Below are positions 6,847 through 16,290 of a stretch of DNA of 64,000 nucleotides, piece by piece (position 1 is the first letter of the stretch; each line of letters starts with the position of its first letter). The notes beneath the pieces are model-generated. The model saw only the letters and a list, made by a program, of their open reading frames with translations, was not told the origin of the DNA and did not search any database. The stretch comes from Chryseobacterium polytrichastri. GTDB lineage: Bacteria; Bacteroidota; Bacteroidia; Flavobacteriales; Weeksellaceae. The stretch spans positions 1 to 64,000 of the forward strand of contig NZ_FRAV01000010.1 in NCBI RefSeq assembly GCF_900142445.1, given 5' to 3'. The position numbers and the translations under genes are program-made.

Positions 6847-9807
6847 ATGAGAAAAGCAGTTATACCGGTTCTATTAGTTCTTTCCTTTTATTCAAATGCC
6901 CAGGAGAGGAAAACAGCCGACACCAACAAGACAACCGATATTCAGGAGGTTGTTGTCACTTCTTTGGGGATAAAAAAACAAGCCCGCTCGCTGACGTATT
7001 CTAGCCAGCAGATTGGAGGAGATGAACTGACTGCGGTAAAAACGCCCAATCTTTTAAATTCTATCAACGGAAAAGTTTCCAATGTACAAGTCAACAGAAC
7101 GAACGGGGTAGGAAGTTCCGTAAGGGTGATTATGAGAGGGAACAAATCGGTATCCAACACTCAGCCACTGTATGTAATCGATGGAATTCCTATTGTGAAT
7201 GGTACAGGGAAGTCTGCAGATATTGGACAGTACTCCAATATGCCGGATCCCGGAGATGTACTGAGCTCAATTAATCCGGATGATATTGAAAGCATGAACT
7301 TTTTGAAAGGAGCTTCTGCTTCTGCATTATATGGTTCTGCCGGAGGAAACGGAGCTATTTTGATTACCACAAAAAAAGGACGTGCAGGTAAAAGTACTAT
7401 TACTTACAGCACCAGCCTCACGGCGGACAGAGCGTATAGCCTTCCAAAACTGCAACACAGTTATTTGTCTTATGACCCATCTGTCTCAGGACAGCAGCCT
7501 GGAGAATCTGTACAGAGCTGGGGTGCAAAAGGAGCATCTAAAGATTATCTTAAAGATTTTCTGCAAACAGGAACTACATGGGTAAACAGTCTTTCTTTCC
7601 AGTCTGGGAATGAAAAATCTACCAATTATTTTTCTGTTGGGAATACCACAAATAAAGGAGTGGTTCCTATGTCATATTTTGATCAGTATAATGTCTCTTT
7701 CAGGAATTCTAGTAAGTTCATGGATGATAAGTTGACATTAGATGCCAACTTCATTGGTTCACTGCAGGAAAGTAAAAATAGACAAACGCCAGGAGCATCT
7801 TTTTCGCCCTTGACAAGTTTGTACTGGTTACCAAGAGGAGTAGACTTTGATCAATATGGACCCGATAATTATTCTTATATAGATAAAACCAGATTTTTAC
7901 CAGCTCAAAACTGGTGGGAGGTTAACCCAGACGGAAGCTTTAAAGGAAATCCGGTAACGCAAAATCCTTATTGGATCTTAAACAAAAATCCGGTTACTGT
8001 AAGCAATAAAAATGCCTATGGAGCACTTGCGTTGTCTTATCAGATCAATCCATGGTTGTCTGCAAGAGTGAGAGGGAACTATAGCTGGAATATATCAGAC
8101 AGCCAGCGTGATATTGCTGCTTTCTCAGCACCTAGTTTATTGGCGGGGGGAAAGAATGGTAGAATTCTTAAAAATGTATATGAAAATTCTTCTACCTATG
8201 GCGATGTTTTACTTATCGGTAGTCCTAAGCTAAATGAGTTTATTTCTTTGGATTTTACAGTAGGAGGAAGTATCAATACGACAAGAAATAAGATAACACA
8301 GATTGATAATGCATATCTGGCAAATCCGAATCTTTTTACTCTGAATAACCTTCAATGGAGTACAAACAGATCACCTGGAGATGGTTATCATTACATCTAT
8401 ACCAATATGAAAAGACAGGTGCAGTCGGTTTTTGCAAGTGCATCTGTTGGATACAAAAATATGTTCTATGTAGACATGACTTTCAGAAATGACTGGGATT
8501 CTAGTTTAGCGCTAACCGGAAGAACAGGATTTGATTATGAATCTGTAGGAGCCAATGCTATATTATCATCCATATTTAAGCTTCCGGAAACAATTAATTT
8601 CTGGAAAATAAGAGGATCTTATGCAACTGTTGGGTTGGGATTGCCTGCAAATATCTCAAATTCAATGGTTGAGTTCAACAAAGCATATTCTTACGGAGTA
8701 GATGCAGGAACGATTGTATATCCTAAGAGTTCTTTCATTACAGATCCTAATTTTAAAGAATTGTTTCCAAAACCCGAACTTAATAAAACTTTTGAAGCGG
8801 GTACAGAGCTAAGAATGTTGAATAATAAATTAAGTTTTGATATTACCTATTATAATTCCAATACGAGTAATCAGTTGTTGGAAACCAAAATTGCTTCCAA
8901 TTTAGGAGGTATTCCTACAGGATCCTATTACATTAATGCAGGAAAGATACAAAATATAGGTTTTGAATCTTCTTTATCTTATAAAATTTTCAATACAGAA
9001 AAATTTGGATGGACTACGTCATTGAATGGATCTGTGAATAAGAACAAGATCGTTGAGCTATTCCCATCAAGGTTGAGTATTTCAGAAGAGCAACTTTTCT
9101 CATTGACTGGAGGGGGAGAGTATACAAAACTTAAACTGGGAGGGTCTTTCGGAGATCTTTACGGAATTAAATTTAAAAGAGATGAGCAAGGACGTATTTT
9201 AGTGAATGAGAAAGGGATTCCATTAGCAGAAGACACTCCTTCTTATTTGGGTAACCCGAACCCTAAATTTATTTTAGGATTTAATAATACTTTTAATATT
9301 GGCAAATTAGGAATCTCTTTCCTTGTTGATGGTAAATTTGGGGGTCAGGTTCTTTCTCTTACTGAAAAAGCTAATGATTTATATGGGGTAAGCCAAGCTT
9401 CTGCTGATGCAAGAGATGCCGGAGGGGTATCGATTCCAAATGCGGTATATGCACCAGGAACTCCAAATGCAGGACAGGCTTATACTGGTTTAACAGATCC
9501 GAAAGATTATTATCAAAAAGTAGGAACTACTGAAGGATATGGAAAAGGAATTGACGAGGCCTATATGTACAGTGCCACAACGGTAAGATTACGTCAGGCT
9601 TCTATTTCATATACTTTTGATATTAAGTCAAAATACATGAGAAATGCAACGGTAAGTTTAGTAGGAACCAATTTGTTTTTCTTCTATAAAAAGGCACCGT
9701 TTGACCCTGAACAGGTATCTGGAAATACACCTGGTGGGGTTGGGGTAGATTCATTTGGATTACCAGTTAACCGATCTGTCGGATTATCATTAAAAGCTAA
9801 CTTCTAA
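6847..9807 (+). CDS. SusC/RagA-family TonB-dependent outer-membrane transporter
   Basis: This 986-residue SusC-like porin forms the import barrel for oligosaccharides with the adjacent SusD lipoprotein. The start at 6847 gives a clean signal peptide (MRKAVIPVLLVLSFYSNAQ) and drops a 13-residue extension. A TonB-box-like EVVVTS follows near residue 36, then the plug with PLYVIDGIPI and GSAGGNGAILITTKKG. The common N-terminal carboxypeptidase-regulatory-like domain of about 80 residues is absent. The C-terminus ends in the aromatic beta-strand SVGLSLKANF. The SusD gene begins 17 bp downstream. Confidence 0.95.
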   Translation: MRKAVIPVLLVLSFYSNAQERKTADTNKTTDIQEVVVTSLGIKKQARSLTYSSQQIGGDELTAVKTPNLLNSINGKVSNVQVNRTNGVGSSVRVIMRGNKSVSNTQPLYVIDGIPIVNGTGKSADIGQYSNMPDPGDVLSSINPDDIESMNFLKGASASALYGSAGGNGAILITTKKGRAGKSTITYSTSLTADRAYSLPKLQHSYLSYDPSVSGQQPGESVQSWGAKGASKDYLKDFLQTGTTWVNSLSFQSGNEKSTNYFSVGNTTNKGVVPMSYFDQYNVSFRNSSKFMDDKLTLDANFIGSLQESKNRQTPGASFSPLTSLYWLPRGVDFDQYGPDNYSYIDKTRFLPAQNWWEVNPDGSFKGNPVTQNPYWILNKNPVTVSNKNAYGALALSYQINPWLSARVRGNYSWNISDSQRDIAAFSAPSLLAGGKNGRILKNVYENSSTYGDVLLIGSPKLNEFISLDFTVGGSINTTRNKITQIDNAYLANPNLFTLNNLQWSTNRSPGDGYHYIYTNMKRQVQSVFASASVGYKNMFYVDMTFRNDWDSSLALTGRTGFDYESVGANAILSSIFKLPETINFWKIRGSYATVGLGLPANISNSMVEFNKAYSYGVDAGTIVYPKSSFITDPNFKELFPKPELNKTFEAGTELRMLNNKLSFDITYYNSNTSNQLLETKIASNLGGIPTGSYYINAGKIQNIGFESSLSYKIFNTEKFGWTTSLNGSVNKNKIVELFPSRLSISEEQLFSLTGGGEYTKLKLGGSFGDLYGIKFKRDEQGRILVNEKGIPLAEDTPSYLGNPNPKFILGFNNTFNIGKLGISFLVDGKFGGQVLSLTEKANDLYGVSQASADARDAGGVSIPNAVYAPGTPNAGQAYTGLTDPKDYYQKVGTTEGYGKGIDEAYMYSATTVRLRQASISYTFDIKSKYMRNATVSLVGTNLFFFYKKAPFDPEQVSGNTPGGVGVDSFGLPVNRSVGLSLKANF

Positions 9808-9824
9808 CTTTTACAATTAAGAAA

Positions 9825-11450
9825 ATGAAAATCAATACTATTAAAACATTGGTGTTCGGTACTGTAGTGCTGTTTTCGATCTCAGGATGTACCAATGACT
9901 TTGACCAATATAATCAGGAAAAACTGGGCGGACCTGAAAATTTTTACGCAGATTTTATTGCCGTTGTTGATCCTATGAAATCCATGCAAAGAGGTTTGCA
10001 GGCAGATTATCAGCTGTATCCCAATTTGAGTGCAGATATGTACAGTGGAATGTTCAGTACTGCATCTCCATTCAATGGAGGAGTAAATAATCTTACCTAC
10101 TCTATGATGGATAACTGGAACAACAGAATTATTGCTAGGCAACAGGATATTTTCAACTATTCTATCATTATTGATAATGCTGCGAAAGTAATCTATGAAG
10201 GAGTAGATTTTACGGGAACATTTGCTGTTAAAAAAATTCTGAAAGTTATTACAGCAGCAAGAGTTTCAGACAATCATGGGCCCGTGGTATACAGTAAATA
10301 TGAAAAGCCAAATCCTAACGGAACAACAGATTTTGACTCTCAACAAGATGCTTATAATTATTTTATCACTGACCTTACTGCAGCGATTACTGATTTACAA
10401 AAAGTAATTGCCACTTCAGCAACACAAAACGTAGAAGATAAATCTTCACTAAAAAATGCTGATTTGGTATATGGTGGAGATATGGTAAAGTGGGCAAAAT
10501 TTGCCAATTCTCTTAAGCTGAGATTAGCCATGAGAATGAGCTACGCTGACCCTGTGAAGTCTAGACAATATGCTGAAGAAGCTCTTGCATCGTCGGCAGG
10601 ATTGATTACTGATAATGCTGATAATGCATTAATCAGTGTAGGTCAGTCTGAATTAAGTTTTATTATCTATTCTTGGGGAGACTGTTTGATAGGTGCACCT
10701 TTAATGGCTTATATGAACGGATATAAAGATTCAAGACTTTCTGCGTATGCTCTTCCGGCAACAGATAGTAGTGTTCAGGGAAAATATATAGGAATACGTC
10801 AGGGAATTGATTTATTAAATGGTAAAACAACCTATGGTGGATTTTCACAACCACAGGCCAAGTCTGCAAACGGAGATTATTTTTCGGCGACTGATGGTAA
10901 AATGAAATTATTTACTGCTGCAGAAACTTATTTCCTTAGAGCTGAGGCTGCCCTGAGAGGCTATACAGGAGCTGGTGATATGAAGATGAATTATGAATCT
11001 GGAGTTCAGCAGTCTTTTGGTGAATGGGGGAAAAGTGCCAACGTTGCAGCTTATCTTGCGAATACCACTGATACCGAAGCTCCTTATATCGATCCAAAAA
11101 ATGCAGATAATAATGTAGCTGCTGGGAACCCTCAGTTAAGTACAATTACCATTGGTTGGAATAATACAGATACAAACGAAAGAAAATTAGAAAGAATTAT
11201 TACCCAGAAATGGTTGTGTCTTTATCCTAACGGACCTGAAGCTTGGGCAGAACAGAGAAGAACAGGATATCCTATTCTCTTCAAAATAAGAAAAAATGAT
11301 AGTGGCGGATTAATCAGTACGGATGCTATGATCCGAAGAATTCCTTTTACTATTGATACTAAAACATCACTTTATAATTATCAACAGGCTTTACAAACGC
11401 TTAGCGGACCAGATACCGGAGCAACTAAGCTATGGTGGGATAAGAAATAA
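9825..11450 (+). CDS. SusD/RagB-family glycan-binding lipoprotein
   Basis: This 541-residue SusD-like surface lipoprotein would bind the glycan and cap the SusC barrel. It has a lipoprotein signal with lipobox FSISGC (Cys22), an N-terminal TPR-like SusD region and the C-terminal RagB/SusD domain (EAWAEQRRTGYP near the end is typical). It follows the SusC-like gene by 17 bp. The downstream gap to the transporter gene contains a large nested stem-loop. Confidence 0.94.
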   Translation: MKINTIKTLVFGTVVLFSISGCTNDFDQYNQEKLGGPENFYADFIAVVDPMKSMQRGLQADYQLYPNLSADMYSGMFSTASPFNGGVNNLTYSMMDNWNNRIIARQQDIFNYSIIIDNAAKVIYEGVDFTGTFAVKKILKVITAARVSDNHGPVVYSKYEKPNPNGTTDFDSQQDAYNYFITDLTAAITDLQKVIATSATQNVEDKSSLKNADLVYGGDMVKWAKFANSLKLRLAMRMSYADPVKSRQYAEEALASSAGLITDNADNALISVGQSELSFIIYSWGDCLIGAPLMAYMNGYKDSRLSAYALPATDSSVQGKYIGIRQGIDLLNGKTTYGGFSQPQAKSANGDYFSATDGKMKLFTAAETYFLRAEAALRGYTGAGDMKMNYESGVQQSFGEWGKSANVAAYLANTTDTEAPYIDPKNADNNVAAGNPQLSTITIGWNNTDTNERKLERIITQKWLCLYPNGPEAWAEQRRTGYPILFKIRKNDSGGLISTDAMIRRIPFTIDTKTSLYNYQQALQTLSGPDTGATKLWWDKK

Positions 11451-11473
11451 TTAATCAAAATCACTCAAAATAT

Positions 11474-11587
11474 AGAGACATCTTAGGAATCGGATTTTTA
11501 TTTGATACTTTCATTTCGGTAGGAGAGGGAAACCTCTTAGTATATAGTTTCATTTTAGCCGGGATGAAATAGTAAGATGTCTCTTTT
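11474..11587 (+). promoter_or_regulatory. Nested stem-loop between the SusD and transporter genes
   Basis: A perfect 12-bp outer stem (AGAGACATCTTA at 11474-11485, TAAGATGTCTCT at 11573-11584) ends in a short T run. Inside is a hairpin with a GAAA tetraloop (11523-11538) and a TTTCAT/ATGAAA hairpin (11548-11553 with 11564-11569). A second TTTCAT at 11509-11514 could pair with the same ATGAAA. It may be a partial terminator, an attenuator or an mRNA-stability element that lowers distal-gene expression relative to susCD. Confidence 0.6.
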
Positions 11588-11610
11588 CATTTAGTATTTT
11601 AGTTTTAAGC

Positions 11611-12912
11611 ATGATAAAAAACAACTCAGGAAACCGTCTGGTAAATCCTATCCTCTGGATCTCGACCTTATATTTTGCAATGGGAATGCCATTTGTAACC
11701 ATTAATGCCGTATCCGGAATTATGTATAAGGATATGGGGATTTCAGACTCCAAAATTACTTTCTGGACAGCGCTTATCATGTTCTCATGGACACTGAAAC
11801 CGTTGTGGAGTCCTTTTCTGGAGATTTATAAAACTAAAAAGTTCTTTGTTGTTTTTACCCAGTTTGCGATAGGAATTCTTTTTGCGCTCGTTGCCTTAAG
11901 CCTTCAGTTGCCCGATTTTTTTAAATACAGCATTGCACTTTTTGCGGTTGTTGCATTTTGTGGAGCAACGCATGATGTGGTAGCAGATGGAACTTATATT
12001 GGTTTTCTTACCAATAAAGAACAGGCAAAATATATTGGCTGGCAGGGCGCCTTCTACAATTTGGCAAAGATTATTAGCAGTGGAGCATTGGTGTATTTCG
12101 CCGGAGTTTTAGAAAAAACAAAAGGGGTTACCCATGCATGGATGCTTATTATGGGGATTTATGCATTGTTATTTTTTGCACTGGCTGTTTATCATTATTT
12201 CATCTTGCCAAAAGAAGAGAGAGAAGTACCAAAAGAAGAAAAATCAGCTAGGAATGTCCGTAAAGAATTATTGGAAGTTATTACCTCTTTCTTTACAAAA
12301 CGAAAAATAATATGGTCTATCCTGTTCATTATTCTATATCGCTTTGCGGAAGGTTTTGCCATAAAAATTGCGCCTTTATTTTTTAAAGCGCCAAGATCTT
12401 CTGGAGGATTAGGATTATCTACTTCAGAAATAGGACTAATTTATGGGACGTATGGCTCAGCCGCATTTATTTTAGGATCTGTGTTGGCGGGTTATTTTAT
12501 TTCAGCCCGTGGACTAAAAAAATCGTTGATCTGGCTGTGCTGCGCTTTCAATATTCCATTCATTGTATATGCTTTATTAGCGTACTATCAGCCGGTTGAT
12601 CTTTTACCGGTAGGTGTTGCTGTTGTGGTAGAATACTTTGGATATGGGTTTGGTTTTGTAGGGCTCATGCTCTATATGATGCAACAGATAGCACCTGGAA
12701 AACATAAAACAGCCCATTATGCATTTGCCACCGGTATTATGAATCTTGGGGTGATGATTCCGGGAATGTTCAGCGGGATGATCAGCGACTGTATAGGATA
12801 TAAAATGTTTTTCATCTGGGTTTTAGTAGCTACGATTCCGGCATTTTTAGTGACATTATTTGTTCCGTTTCCCTATTTAGAAAATCAAAAAGAACAAGAG
12901 ATCAATCAATAA
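11611..12912 (+). CDS. MFS-type inner-membrane sugar transporter (AmpG/PAT-like)
   Basis: This 433-residue polytopic protein has about 12 predicted membrane segments. The opening (NPILWISTLYFAMGMPFVTI) and the segment GATHDVVADGTYIG resemble AmpG-like transporters that carry muropeptides or oligosaccharides. The next gene is a cytoplasmic GH130 phosphorylase and no other inner-membrane carrier is present. The inferred job is to import Man-beta-1,4-GlcNAc from the periplasm. Confidence 0.85.
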   Translation: MIKNNSGNRLVNPILWISTLYFAMGMPFVTINAVSGIMYKDMGISDSKITFWTALIMFSWTLKPLWSPFLEIYKTKKFFVVFTQFAIGILFALVALSLQLPDFFKYSIALFAVVAFCGATHDVVADGTYIGFLTNKEQAKYIGWQGAFYNLAKIISSGALVYFAGVLEKTKGVTHAWMLIMGIYALLFFALAVYHYFILPKEEREVPKEEKSARNVRKELLEVITSFFTKRKIIWSILFIILYRFAEGFAIKIAPLFFKAPRSSGGLGLSTSEIGLIYGTYGSAAFILGSVLAGYFISARGLKKSLIWLCCAFNIPFIVYALLAYYQPVDLLPVGVAVVVEYFGYGFGFVGLMLYMMQQIAPGKHKTAHYAFATGIMNLGVMIPGMFSGMISDCIGYKMFFIWVLVATIPAFLVTLFVPFPYLENQKEQEINQ

Positions 12913-12943
12913 ACAAAATTAAATAAAAAGTAAAAAATACTTT

Positions 12944-13915
12944 ATGACAGCTCAATCAGTAATGATCCCTTGGCAGGATCGCCCGGAAGATAGCAATGAT
13001 ATTATGTGGAGGTTCTCCGAAAACCCGATCATTAACAGATATGCAATACCAACGTCGAACAGTATATTCAATAGTGCCGTAACTTCTTTTGAGGACGGAT
13101 TTGCAGGCGTATTCAGATGTGATAACAAAGCCGTGCAGATGAATATTTTTGCAGGTTTCAGTAAAGATGGAATCAATTGGGAGATCAATCATGATCCTAT
13201 TGAAATGATGGCCGGAAATACTGAAATGATAGAATCTGACTACAAATATGATCCTCGTGTCACTTTCATAGAAGACCGTTATTGGATTACTTGGTGTAAT
13301 GGATATAACGGACCAACTATCGGAATTGGTTATACTTTCGATTTTAAAGAGTTTTTCCAGTGTGAAAATGCTTTTCTGCCATTCAATAGAAATGGAGTGC
13401 TTTTCCCTGAAAAAATCAATGGTAAATATGCAATGTTGAGCCGTCCAAGTGATAACGGACACACTCCTTTTGGAGATATTTACATCAGCTACAGTCCTGA
13501 TATGAAATATTGGGGAGAACACCGTTGCGTAATGAAAGTAACGCCTTTTGAAGATAGCGCTTGGCAATGTACCAAGATTGGTGGTGGCCCGGTTCCTATT
13601 AAAACAGAAGAGGGATGGTTACTTTTCTATCATGGCGTAATTAATACTTGCAGAGGTTTCAGATATTCAATGGGAGCAGCATTGCTGGATCTTGAAGATC
13701 CTACAAAAGTACTGTATAGAACGAAGCCTTATTTATTGGCTCCTGCAGAATCGTATGAGCTAACAGGAGATGTGCCGAATGTGGTTTTCCCTTGTGCTGC
13801 ATTAACAGAAGGAGATAAAGTTACCGTGTATTATGGCGCTGCCGATACGGTGGTGGCTATTGCCTTCGGATATATTTCAGAAATAATTGATTTTATGAAA
13901 AAGAACTCAATCTAA
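12944..13915 (+). CDS. GH130 beta-1,4-mannoside phosphorylase (mannosyl-GlcNAc type)
   Basis: This 323-residue five-bladed propeller enzyme has no signal peptide, so it is cytoplasmic. GH130 enzymes split beta-1,4-mannosides with phosphate; the group next to N-glycan genes cleaves Man-beta-1,4-GlcNAc to mannose-1-phosphate and GlcNAc. Asp103 in KYDPRV matches the general acid, and [19 protein letters not shown] and [10 protein letters not shown] are typical. It lies 31 bp after the transporter gene. GH92, GH125 and GH18 nearby support the N-glycan core assignment. Activity on mannan-derived mannobiose cannot be excluded. Confidence 0.9.
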   Translation: MTAQSVMIPWQDRPEDSNDIMWRFSENPIINRYAIPTSNSIFNSAVTSFEDGFAGVFRCDNKAVQMNIFAGFSKDGINWEINHDPIEMMAGNTEMIESDYKYDPRVTFIEDRYWITWCNGYNGPTIGIGYTFDFKEFFQCENAFLPFNRNGVLFPEKINGKYAMLSRPSDNGHTPFGDIYISYSPDMKYWGEHRCVMKVTPFEDSAWQCTKIGGGPVPIKTEEGWLLFYHGVINTCRGFRYSMGAALLDLEDPTKVLYRTKPYLLAPAESYELTGDVPNVVFPCAALTEGDKVTVYYGAADTVVAIAFGYISEIIDFMKKNSI

Positions 13916-14035
13916 GTCAGTTAGAATTTTTTACGGAATATGTAGATCAACTTATTTTTTTTCGAGTAAAGATCTTTGTTTTGGTTTTCATATTTTTAGA
14001 CAAATTTTTATATTAAAAAGCCCGATATACCTATC

Positions 14036-16267
14036 ATGAAGAAAGAATTGCTTATCTATTTTTTTACCGCTCTGCTCTCTACGGGGCATGCTCAACAACA
14101 GAAGAATGATGTTCTTTCTTGGGTAGATCCGTTCATCGGAACAGGTGGCCATGGTCATACTTTTCCAGGAGCTACAACGCCATTTGGAATGATTCAGTTA
14201 AGTCCGGATCAGAATACAAAAAGTGGAGATTGGGACTGGTGTTCAGGATACCATTACAGCAGTAAGACGATTATGGGATTCAGTCATAACCACCTTAGTG
14301 GAACAGGTTGGGCAGATCTTGGTGATATTCTGGTAATGCCAACTGTGGGTGCCTTAAAGATGACGCCGGGTACAGAAGACAATCCTGAAACAGGCTATCG
14401 CTCAAAATTCAGCCACGAAAGAGAGACTGCATCACCGGGTTATTATTCTGTGATGCTAGACAGCTATGGAATTAAAGCAGAATTAACAACTTCTCCAAGG
14501 GTGGGTTTTCATAAATATACCTTTCCAAAAAGTGATGAATCTAATATCATTATAGATCCTACGAACAAAATTTTTGGAAATATTTACCATACATTGGTAA
14601 GTATAGAAGGAAATAATAAAATTAAAGGATATTGCTACAGCAATGGCTGGGGAGGAAAGCGCTTTGCTTATTTTGTTATGGAGTTTTCTAAACCGTTTAA
14701 ATCTTATGGAGTATATGCGGAAGGAAAAATAAAAAGCAATGAAAAAATGGCTTTGGCTAAAGATGCTAAAGCGTATGTGAAATTCTCTACGGAAGAGAAT
14801 GAAAGTATTGAGGTGAAAGTATCTTTATCTCCCGTAAGCATAGAAAATGCACAGGAAAATTTTGATACCGAAGCAAAAAATGTAGACTTTGCTCAAGCGA
14901 AAGAAACGGCACAGAAGACATGGAGAGATCTTATCAGTAGATTTGAGGTAACAGGCGGAACAAATGACCAAAGAAAAATCTTCTATACAGGGGTTTATCA
15001 TACATTTATTGCTCCTAATCTTTATATGGATGCCAACGGAGACTATGTGGCAGCACAGGAAAATATGAATACCAAGTGGTTTACTAACTACAGTACCTAT
15101 TCTTATTGGGATGGCTTTAGGGCTACTCATCCTTTGTTGACCATTATGGATCAAAAACATACGAAAGAATTTGCAAACTCTTTAATCAGCCGATATACAG
15201 ATCGTAAAGATCATATGCCGATCTGGGAACTTTGCGGATACGATAATTTCTGTATGCTTGGCTATCACAGTGTATCGGTAATCTGGGATGCTATTTCTAA
15301 AGGAGTACCGGGTATTGATGAAGAAAAAGCATTTGCAGCCATGAAAGATGCTTCTTTAACCGATAAAATGAGCAGCAGTGATGGAGGCGGAGGTCTTAAT
15401 GACTATATTAAATTAGGCTATACTCCTTCAGAAAACGGAGCTTCTGTTTCTGCCACGCTGGAATATGCTTATGATGACTGGTGTATCCAGCAACTTGCAG
15501 AAAAGCTGGGCAAAAAAGACGAAGCAGAAGTGTATAGAAAGCGTTCTATGAGCTTTTTAAATACTTTTAATAAAGAAAATAATCATTTCTGGCCAAAACA
15601 GAAAAACGGAAAATTCTTACCGGATTTTGTCTTGAACGATTGGAAAAAACTTCAGCCACACTGGGTTTCAGGAAATATCTGGGCGTATGATTTCTTTGTT
15701 CCTCATAAGATTGATGAAATGATGGACTTATACGGAGGAAAAAAAGGTTTTGAAAATAAATTAGATAAAACCTTTACCGAAGCCCTTAAAATGGAGGGAG
15801 AACAACACGTAGATATTTCAGGATTCATTGGTTCTTTAGGATTTGGAGATGAGCCGGGACACCACGTTCCTTATCTTTACAACTATGTGGGAAGTCCTTA
15901 TAAAACGCAGAAGATGATCAAATTCATCCGTGATAATATGTACGCTGCAAAGCCCGACGGAATCGTAAACAATGAAGATTGCGGACAAATGTCGGCATGG
16001 TATATTTTCTCTTCATTAGGATTCTATCCGGTGACGCCTGGTAAGCCTGTGTATGCAATCGGAGCGCCTCAGTTTCCGAAAGCTTCTCTTAAATTAGAAA
16101 ATGGAAAAACTTTCACTGTGATTGCAGATAAAATTTCTGATAAAAATATCTATGTTCAGAAAATGTTCCTCAATGGTAAAGAATATAAAAGCTGGGAACT
16201 TAATCACAGTGACATCATGAACGGAGGGGAACTGAGATTTGTGATGGGAAATAAACCTGTAAAATAA
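14036..16267 (+). CDS. GH92 alpha-mannosidase with atypical acid position
   Basis: This 743-residue exported protein (signal peptide ending near GHAQ) is of the GH92 family, calcium-dependent inverting exo-alpha-mannosidases. The N-terminal beta-sandwich contains DPFIGTGGHGHTFPGATTPFG, and the catalytic (alpha/alpha)6 domain contains YSYWDGFRATHP, HHVPYLYNYVGSPYKTQ and NNEDCGQMSAWY (base Asp648). Where most members have TEGN, this one has VSGN (Ser545), so the usual catalytic-acid Glu is missing. The loop that carries the His-Glu pair of alpha-1,2 enzymes also appears shorter. The bond it cleaves is therefore uncertain. The GH125 gene follows after 23 bp. Confidence 0.92.
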   Translation: MKKELLIYFFTALLSTGHAQQQKNDVLSWVDPFIGTGGHGHTFPGATTPFGMIQLSPDQNTKSGDWDWCSGYHYSSKTIMGFSHNHLSGTGWADLGDILVMPTVGALKMTPGTEDNPETGYRSKFSHERETASPGYYSVMLDSYGIKAELTTSPRVGFHKYTFPKSDESNIIIDPTNKIFGNIYHTLVSIEGNNKIKGYCYSNGWGGKRFAYFVMEFSKPFKSYGVYAEGKIKSNEKMALAKDAKAYVKFSTEENESIEVKVSLSPVSIENAQENFDTEAKNVDFAQAKETAQKTWRDLISRFEVTGGTNDQRKIFYTGVYHTFIAPNLYMDANGDYVAAQENMNTKWFTNYSTYSYWDGFRATHPLLTIMDQKHTKEFANSLISRYTDRKDHMPIWELCGYDNFCMLGYHSVSVIWDAISKGVPGIDEEKAFAAMKDASLTDKMSSSDGGGGLNDYIKLGYTPSENGASVSATLEYAYDDWCIQQLAEKLGKKDEAEVYRKRSMSFLNTFNKENNHFWPKQKNGKFLPDFVLNDWKKLQPHWVSGNIWAYDFFVPHKIDEMMDLYGGKKGFENKLDKTFTEALKMEGEQHVDISGFIGSLGFGDEPGHHVPYLYNYVGSPYKTQKMIKFIRDNMYAAKPDGIVNNEDCGQMSAWYIFSSLGFYPVTPGKPVYAIGAPQFPKASLKLENGKTFTVIADKISDKNIYVQKMFLNGKEYKSWELNHSDIMNGGELRFVMGNKPVK

Positions 16268-16290
16268 GATTAATAAAAAATAACGTATCA

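Noticed and set aside
12956..13567. Minus-strand open frame of about 203 codons opposite the GH130 gene.
   Set aside because: The plus strand encodes a complete GH130 protein with catalytic motifs; the opposite frame shows no recognisable domain.
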